Assembly: GCA_019694165.1 (NCBI GenBank)
Contig: JAIBCL010000014.1
Span: 1 to 64,000 of the forward strand
Source of the DNA: Verrucomicrobiaceae bacterium
GTDB taxonomy: Bacteria; Verrucomicrobiota; Verrucomicrobiia; Verrucomicrobiales; Verrucomicrobiaceae
DNA length: 64,000 nt
Reading direction: 5' to 3'
Shown here: positions 32,801-41,800 of the stretch, in pieces
How positions within the stretch are numbered: position 1 is the first letter of the stretch
Layout: each line of letters begins with the position of its first letter
Position numbers and translations under genes: made by a program
The notes under the pieces: generated by a model
The model's input: only the letters and a program-made list of their open reading frames with translations
What the model was told of the DNA's origin: nothing
Database searches by the model: none

Positions 32801-35800
32801 AAACCGCCGTGTTGTTGCCGCCGCTCTGGATGCCGTTGTTGTCATTGTCCACGCCGTCGTCGGCGTTCACCTGCGGTCCGGAGGAGAACGTCTTGCCGGT
32901 GGGCGGCGTCGAGATCTTCACGAAGTACTTCCCGACATCGAGGCCGCTGAAGGCGTACAAGCCGCCGCCTGCGGTCGTCGTGGTGCCGCGCAATGTGTCG
33001 TCGCCGTTGCCGATCACCGTATCGGAGGTGGAGTACAACTGCACCGTCACGCCATCGATGCCGCTTTCACCCGCGTCCTTGATGCCGTCTTGGTTGGTGT
33101 CATTCCACACCAGGTTTCCGATGCCGAGGGAGCGCACGGTCACATTGTAAACGAGCGTCGTCTGGCAAAGATAAGTATCACGGGCACGGACGGTGAAGGA
33201 GTAGGTTCCCGTCGTCGTCGGGGTGCCGCTTAGCACGCCGGCGGTGGACAATGACAGGCCCGGCGGCAGCGTGCCGCTGGTTACCAGCCACGAGTACGGG
33301 GCAGTGCCGCCCGATGCCGTGAGCGTCTGACTGTAGGGCGAATTGAAAACCGGATCGGTGATCGTGGCCGGCGAGATGGTGATGGCAGGGCAGACTGTGT
33401 TGATCGTAATCGACTGCGTGCCTGCGCAAAGATAGGTGTCACGCGCACGGACGGTCACCGTGGCAGTCGTGGCGGCCGTCGGCGTGCCGCTGATGGTGCC
33501 GTCCGTGGCGAGCGTGAGGCCCGCCGGCAGCGTGCCGGAAGTGATGGTCCAAGTATAAGGCGCAGTGCCGCCCGAGGCGGCGAAGGACTGCGAGTAAGCC
33601 GCGCCCACCGTGGCATCCGGCACCGACGTCGGAGTGATGGCAATGGCCGGGCAGGTGATGGTCAAGGCATAGGCCGTGCTGGCCGTGCAGCCGTAGCCGT
33701 CGGTGGCGCGGATGGTGAAGTTCGTCGTGCCGGCAACCGTGGGCGTGCCGCTGATCACGCCGGTGCCAGTATTGAGGCTCAAACCGGTGGGCAGCGTGCC
33801 GGTGATCACGCTCCAGGTGTAGGTGCCTGCGTTGCGGTAAACGACGAGTCCGCCCGTGCCCCCCACCAGCTTGAACGTCGCGCCGAAGGTGCTGAGCGTG
33901 CCAGGCGCAGCAAACAACTCAACTGCCTCGCCGCCGGTGTGTTCGAAGAACACCAGTTCGATGGTGTGGATGCCCGCGGTGAGCGTGGCCGTCCCGAAGC
34001 GGTCGGCATTGGAGTGCACGGTATCATCGGTGATGACCGCAGTGCCGTCGATGCGCACGCGCACACCGTCGTCGGAGTTCGTGCCAAAGGTCCATGCGCC
34101 GGCGGTCGGGACGTCGATGTAAGCCGTGGCCTTGATGGCAAACTCGTTGGTGTTGCCGCCCGGGAAGGCCACGCCGCCGCTGAAGTTTCCATCGCCCGCG
34201 CCGCTGCCGATGAAATTTACGGTCGCGGATGTGGTCACGGTGTTGGAGATGCGGTTTGTGCCTGCGAGCACCGCGTCAGCCTGAGCGAGCGTGGAGATGC
34301 CTGTCGAGCTGTTCGCCTGCTGAATGTTGAAGCCCGCCTCGCCGGCGGTGAGCGTGGCGGAGTAAGCCGAGCCAACCAGGCCCGACTGCAGAGTGGTCGG
34401 GATGATCGCAATCGGCGGACATGTGGCCACCACGCTGTAGGCGCGCGTGCCCACGCACGAATTCGCGTCACTGGCCTGAATGGTGAAGTTGTAGGTGCCC
34501 GCGCTCGTCGGAGTGCCGCTGATCGCGCCCGCGCTGGAAAGCGTCAGGCCCGGCGGCAGCGAGCCGAGCGAGACAGTGTAAGTGTAGGATGCAGTGCCAC
34601 CAGCCGCGGTGATCGTCGCCGGATAGGCCGTGCCCACCAATGCGGCGGGCAGCGAGGTGGGACTCACCGTGATGGCGGGGCACGCCAGCACCAGGGAGTA
34701 TGCCTGCGTCGTCGAGCAACTGTTCGCATCCGTCGCGCGCACCGTGAAATTGAACGTGGCCGGCGCGACGGAAGATGTGCCGCTGATGACGCCGCCACTG
34801 GTCATGGTGATGCCGGTCGGGAGAGCGCCCGCAGTGATGCTGTAGGTGTAAGGCGAGGTGCCGCCGGACGCTGTGATCGTGGCGCTGTAGGCGGCATACT
34901 GCGTCGCATTGGTCAAGGTGGCCGGAGTGAAAGTCAGCGTCGGGCATGAGACGATGACGGACAATGCCTTCGTGGCGACGCAGGAATTCGCATCTGCGGC
35001 GCGTGCCGTGAAATTGTAGGTGCCTGGCGCGGCAGTGGGCGTGCCGCTGAGCACACCGCCGGAGCTGAGCGTCATCCCCGTCGGCAGCGCCCCGGCGGAC
35101 ACGCTCCAGGTGTAAGGGGCGGTGCCGCCCGTGGCGGTGAGCGTCTGCGAGGAGTAGGGGCTGTATTGCACCGCTCCAGGCACGGAACTCTGCGTGATGC
35201 TGGTCGTCGGACAGGCGATGACCAGCGCATAACTCCAGGATCCCGCGCAGTTGTTCGCATCAAGTGAGCGGACCGTAAAATTGTAAGTCCCCGGAGCGCC
35301 GGTCGGCGTGCCTGACAAGTTCCCGGACGAGTCAAGGCTCATGCCGGCAGGCAGCGCTCCGGAGTTGATGTTGTAGGCGTATGGCGCAGTGCCGCCCGTG
35401 GTGGTGAACGTCTGGGCTGTGTAGGCGCTGTACTGCGTGCCGCCGGGAAGCGAGCTGGGAGCGAGCGTGAGCGTCGGGCAGTTGATCGTCAGCGTGTACG
35501 CCCGGTAACCGAGGCACTTGTTGGCATCAGACGCCCGGATGGCGAAGTCGTAATTTGCCGGCACTGCGGTTGGCGCGCCGGAAAGCACGCCGGTCGCGCC
35601 ATTGAAGGTCATGCCGGCGGGCACCACGCCACTCGCACCGGCGTTGTAGCGGGCGGCCACTTCGGCGGCGGTCAGCGCACGGTTGTAAACGACGGTTTCA
35701 TCGATCAGGCCGTTGAAAGGATGGTTCGTCGTTGTGTTGCACGCACCGATGATCACATCGTTGTCGTTCTGCACGATGGCACCCGAGTAGGCCATGGTGT

Positions 35801-38800
35801 TGACCTGCGCACCGTTGCGATAAATGCGGATCGTGGCGCCATCGTAGGTGCCGACCAGATGAGTCCACGCATTGGCCGGAATCACCGTGCCGATCACGTT
35901 CGTCGAGTAACTGTTGATCCAGACATAGGCCGATGTCCCGCTCACATAGAGTCCCCAGCCGCCGGTGTTCCAGGAGTCATCGGTGCTCTTGAGCACGATG
36001 CTCCCGAATCCGGTGGATGACGCAGGATTCACCCACGCCTCCATCGACACGGCCGCCGGCTTCAAAGCCGAAGTACTCGGCACGCGCACGGCATCGTTCA
36101 CCCCGTCAAAGCTGAACGCGCGGCCTACCTTGCCAGCGGCATACGTCATGCCGCCCACGCTGGACCCCTGGGCGCCCGAGATCAGATCCTGCGTCGTGTC
36201 CTCCGCCGTCCACCAGCCTGCCGCTCCGGAGGGAATGGTGCCTCCAATCGTGTAAGTGTAAGGCGACGTGCCGCCGGAGGCAGACACATTCTGCGAGTAA
36301 GCTGAATATTGGTAGGCAGCCGGCAGAGTTGCCGGGCTGAGGGCGATGGGCGGGCAGTAAACCGAAAGCGTGTAGGCACGGGTGCCCGCGCAGCCCGCCG
36401 AGTCAGTCGCCGTGACGGTGAAGCTGTAGCTTCCGGGCGCCGCAGTCGGCGTGCCGCTCAACACACCGGCCGAACTGAGCGAGAGGCCGGTCGGCAGCGC
36501 CCCCGCGCTGATCGAATACGCATAAGGCGACGAACCACCGGTGGAAGACAGATTGATCGTATAGGCTGCATACTGCGTGGCTGCGGAGAGCGTGGCCGGA
36601 CTGACCGTGATGCTCGGGCAGGTGCGGAAACCAAAGTCGATGGTGGTTTCCGTATTCGTGGTTCCCGTCGATCCGGGCTCAGCGCCGGCGGTGAGCGCGA
36701 ACACCGGACTGTAAGTGTAGGTGCCGACTCCGCCCGGCTGGGAACCGTTGTTGTCATCGTTCTCGCCGTTGTCCAGCGTGTCGGTCACCGGACTGACCAG
36801 CGGGTAGCTCCCCGGAGCGCCAACACGGATGAAATAGCTGCCCGGCGTGTAAACGAGGAAGCCATAGCTGCCCGAAGCGTTCGTCGTCGTGGTTGCCACC
36901 AGGCTGTCGGCGTTCAGACCCGTGCCGCCAATGGCATTGTCCGCGCCGGGACTGATCAGCTCCACGGTGACGCCGCTGATGCCAGGTTCGCCGGCGTTTC
37001 TGGCACCGTCGAGATTCACGTCATTCCACACCAGATCACCAAGCTGGATGCCGGTGAAGAGACCGAAGTCCACGGAGAAGTCAGAATCTGGATTTGTATC
37101 GCCGTCGGTGATCGGCTCGGTGCCGATGGCCAGATCGATGACGGGGCCGTAGAGCGGGGTGCCGGGGCCGCCCGGCTGGGTGCCGTTGTTGTCATTGTTC
37201 ACCTGGTTGTCGGCATTAACCGGCGTACCGGCGGTGAGGGGATAACCAGCGGGCGGCGTCACTTTGACAAAGTACTTTCCTGCCGTCAGTCCGCTGAACA
37301 CATAAGCGCCCGTGGCTCCGGTGACCACTGTCGCTCCGACCTGCGTGTCAGCATTCGCGCCCGTACCGCCGATGGCATTGTCAGCGCCCGGGCTGAAAAG
37401 CTGGACACTCGCGCCGGAGAGTCCCAATTCCGTGGCATCCTTCACGCCATTGTTGTTGATGTCATTCCACACCAGATTCCCGATCTTCAGCGTGGCCGAA
37501 GGAGTCACATTGCACATGTAAACGTAGTCGAGCGCGATGGGTCCGCTGGACGTGTCGGAGCCGATGTTGATCACAGCAGCGTCGATCTGCGCGGTCGTGG
37601 CCGTGGACACGATGCGGAAGTGGTAGGTGAATTTTCTCCAGTTCGGCAGCGTGGTGTTTGCGCCGGCCTCGGTCCAGCCGTTGTAATCCGCGCTGCCAAA
37701 CGAAGTAAGAGGCCCGGTCCACTCGCTCTGACGCGCGGTGTAATTCTGGTAGTTGCCCGGTGAAGGCCCGTCCACGATCTGGAAAATGGCCGCGCTCGCG
37801 GCGAAATCGACGAGGAAGGCGGAGGCCGTGGTGCTGGCCGTGTCTGCCCAGATCGCCAGTTCGTATTCCTGTCCGGCCACCAGCACCGAACTCCACGCGC
37901 CGCCACCGCCCGCGCGCACGCTGTAAGCGGCGTTCGATCCCTCAAGAAGCGTGTAGCGCCTGCCGTGCCGGGCCTTCATGCTCTCGACCCACGATAGCTT
38001 CGATCCCGTGCCCGTCACACCCACCTGCACCCTCTGGATCGGCGTGCTTAGCGCGCTGCTGCCGTTGGTGCCGCCCACCCATTGCAACGCATTTTTGGCG
38101 CTGCCGAAGCTGGTGCTCGCGCCGTCGTAGCCCATCACCGCCACGGCCACGCCGGTGGCGTTTGGCAGCAAATTGTATTCGGTGCTGGGATTGTCGATCA
38201 GGTTGATTGCGTAGCAGGGATCCGTGATCGCAAAACCGAAGTCCACCGTCGAGTCCGCGTCTGCGTCGTCACCATCGACGGCTGAGGCAGGCTCGGCACC
38301 ACCCGCGAGCACGATGACCGGGCTGGAGATCACCGTGCCGGTGCCTCCTGGCTGGAGACCGTTGTTGTCGTTGTCGATGCCGTTGTCCAGTGACACAGGC
38401 GTGCCGCTGGTCTTCGGGAAGTAGGGCGGCATCGTCGGGATCCGCACATAGTAACTGCCGGCGGGGAGATTGGAGAACTTGTAGTTTCCGTTGATGTCGG
38501 TGGTCACGTCGGCGGCGCTTTTGGTGTCATCCCCCGCCCCGTTGTCCTTCGTGCCGTTCGGCCCCACGCTCCAGACTTCCAATTTCAAGCCGGGGATCCC
38601 GCTCTCGGAGCTCTGGCGCAAGCCGTCCCCATTCGTGTCCACCCAGACGAGATTGCCGACGGCGAGCCCCTTCGTGGTGATGGTCACCGAGCGCGAGCCG
38701 GAGCAATTGTAGTTGTCCGTGGCTGTGACGGTGAAAGTGGAACTGCCAATCGTGGTGGGCGTGCCGCTGATCACGCCGCCCGTGCTGATGCTCAAGCCGG

Positions 38801-41800
38801 CCGGCAGCGTGCCGCTGGTAATCGCGAAGGAGTACGGTGCCGTGCCGCCGGAAGCCGTCATCGTCTGGCTGTAAGCAGCGTTCTGATAGCCTGTGGCGGG
38901 CGTGGCCGGATTCACCGCGATCGGCGGGCAGGCGATGGTCAGTGTCTCGCTCTGCGTGCCGACGCAATTGTTCGCATCGACGGCGCGGACAGTGAAGGCA
39001 GCCGTCGTGGCACTCGTCGGCGTGCCGCTGATGACGCCACCGGAAGACAGTGTGAGCCCGGCTGGCAACGAACCCACCGACACCGTCCATGTGTAGGGAG
39101 CCACACCGCCGGTGGCGCTCATCGTCTGGCTGTAGGCGGTGCCGACAGTGCCATTCGAGAGCGTGGTCGGAGTAATGGCCACCGACGGACAATTCACCGT
39201 GAGCGTGTAACCGAAGGTGCCGGGACAGTTGTTCGCATCCAACGTCTGGGCGGTGAAGCTGTAGGCACCGGGAGCGCTTGTGGGCGTGCCGCTCAATACC
39301 CCGCCGGAAGAAAGCGACATTCCAGTCGGCAGCGCACCCGCACTTACACTCCAGGTGTAGGGAGACGTGCCGCCGGAAGCGGTGAGCGTCTGCGCCGCAT
39401 AGGCGGAAAATTGAGTCGCGGCCGGTAGCGATGCCGGCAGAATGGTGATTGGCGGGCAGTTCACCGCGACGGTGTAAACCTTCGTGCCGGTGCAGGTGTT
39501 TGCATCCGAAGAGGTAACCGTGAAACTGAAGCTGCCGAAGGCCGTGGGCGTGCCGCTCACCACGCCGGCGGTGGAGAGTGTCAGGCCCGCGGGCAGCCCT
39601 CCCGCAGTGACGGTGTAGGAATAAGGTGCCGTCCCTCCGGTGGAAGTCAGGGTCTGGGAAGCGTAAGCTGCATACTGCGTGGCACCGGGCAACGACGCCG
39701 GGCTGAGGGAGATCGCCGGACAGCTAAGGGTGAGGGTGTAACCGATGGTGGCAGTGCAATTGTTGGCATCCGTCGCGCGCACCGTTACGTTGTAGCCACC
39801 CGGAGCGGAGTTCGAAGTGCCGCTGATGACGCCGCCGCTGCTCAGCGTGATACCGGAAGGCAGCGTACCGCTCGCGATGGTCCATGTGTAGGGAGCGGTA
39901 CCGCCCGTGACGGAGAGCGTCTGGCTGTAGGCCGTCGATTGCGTGCCAGGAGGAAGCGACGCCGGCGTGATGGCGAGCGAGGGGCAGTTCACCGTCAGCA
40001 CGTAGTTGACCGTTCCGGCGCAGGAGTTGGCATCAAGCGCACGGGCGGTGAAACTGTAGGCTCCGGGAGCGGCCGTCGGCGTGCCGCTTAAGACGCCGCC
40101 GCTCGAAAGTGTGACCCCGGACGGCAACGCACCCGCCGACACATTCCAAGCATAAGGCCCTGTGCCACCGGCAGCCGTGAGAGTCTGACTGTAGGAGGCA
40201 TACTGAGTGGCCGTCGGAATGGTGGCCGGACTGATGGTGATGACCGGGCAGACTTTCAATGTGAGCGGCTGCGTGGCCGCGCAGCCGTAGGTATCCACCG
40301 TCCGCACCGTGAAGGTGCTTGTCCCCGGTGCGGTCGGCGTGCCGGACAATGTCCCGCCCGAGGCAAGAGTCAGACCTGCCGGCGGACTGCCGGCGGAAAC
40401 CGTCCAGGAATAGGGCGCGGTGCCGTTCGCGCCAGCAAACACGGCTGAATACCCGCTGCCGACCAGGCCATCCGAGAGGGTGGTCGGCGAAATGGAGACT
40501 GCTGGACACACGGGCGCAACGGTGTAAGTCCGCGTCCCCAAGCAGTTCGTGGAGTCCGTGGCCGTCACGGTGAAGGTCGCGGAAGCCGTGGACGTGGGTG
40601 TCCCGGTGATGGCACCCGTAGAGGCCAGCGACAGGCCCGCAGGCAGATTGCCAGAAGTCACCGCAAAAGAGTAAGGCGAAGTACCACCGCTGGCCGTGAT
40701 CGTCGGCGTGTAGGATGTGCCGACGGTGGCCGCCGGAAGCGTAACCGGTGAGAGAGTGATCACCGGGCATATCTTCAAGGTTAGCGATCGCGTTCCGGCG
40801 CAGGAATTGTTGTCGGTGGCCTGAACGGTGAAAGTTGACGTGCCCGCCGTGGTCGGCGTGCCGCTGATGACACCTCCCGAACTCAAGGACAAACCGGCGG
40901 GAAGGCTGCCTGACACGAGAGACCATGAGTAAGGCGATGCGCCGCCCGCAGCCCCAAGTGTGGCGCTATAAGCTGTCGTGGCAGTACCATCGGTCAGAGA
41001 CGCCGTCGTCACGCTGACGGCAGGGCAGTTCAAGGTGATGGTGTAGGCACGGGTGGTCGTACAGGCATTGGTGTCCGTCGCCCGTACGGTAAAGCTGCTG
41101 GTGCCTGCGGAGAGCGTGGTGCCCGAGATGGCACCCGTGGCGGAATCCAGTGCCATGCCCGTCGGCAGCGATCCGGCGCTGATCGTGTAAGTGTAGGGGG
41201 TCGTACCTCCGCCCGCACTTACAGTCTGGCTGTAGCCGACACCGACCGTCCCGTTGGAAAGCGAGGTGGGTGCGAGCGACAAGGTCGGGCATACGATTGC
41301 AATGGTGTAAGCCACGTTTGCCGTGCAGGAATTTGCATCCGTCGAGCGCACCGTGAAGCTGTAGTTTCCAGGAGAGCTGGTGGGCGTGCCGCTCAACACC
41401 CCGGCGGAAGTCAGAGTCATCCCAGTCGGGACCGTGCCTGACACCGCAGCGTAGGTGTAAGGCGCGGTGCCGCCGGACGAGGAAAAGCTGACCGCGGTAT
41501 AAGCGGCGTACTGCGTCGCATTCGCCAGCGAAGCCGGCGTGAGGCTGATCGTGGGACACCCGAGCACCAAGGTGTACGTCTTCGTATTCGTGCAATTGTT
41601 CGCATCCGTGGCGCGGATGGTAATCGGAAAACTGGCTGGCGCGACGTTCGACGTGCCGCTCAGCACCCCCGAACTGCTGAAGCTGATGCCGGCAGGCAAC
41701 GTGCCGGCAGTGATGGCATAGGTGTATGGTGCCGTGCCGCCAGACGCGGTGACAGAAGTGGAATACGCCGCATACTGAGTTGCGGCAGGCAGCGAAGCAG

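Larger units (their letters stand above)
33130..36628 (-). repeat. He_PIG/Ig-like block B: nine repeats with two nested domains
   Basis: Nine cysteine-paired Ig-like repeats. The second is split by a LamG domain and the seventh by a PA14 domain, yet both resume with the expected LPxGMxF or LPTGLSL strand. Confidence 0.82.
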
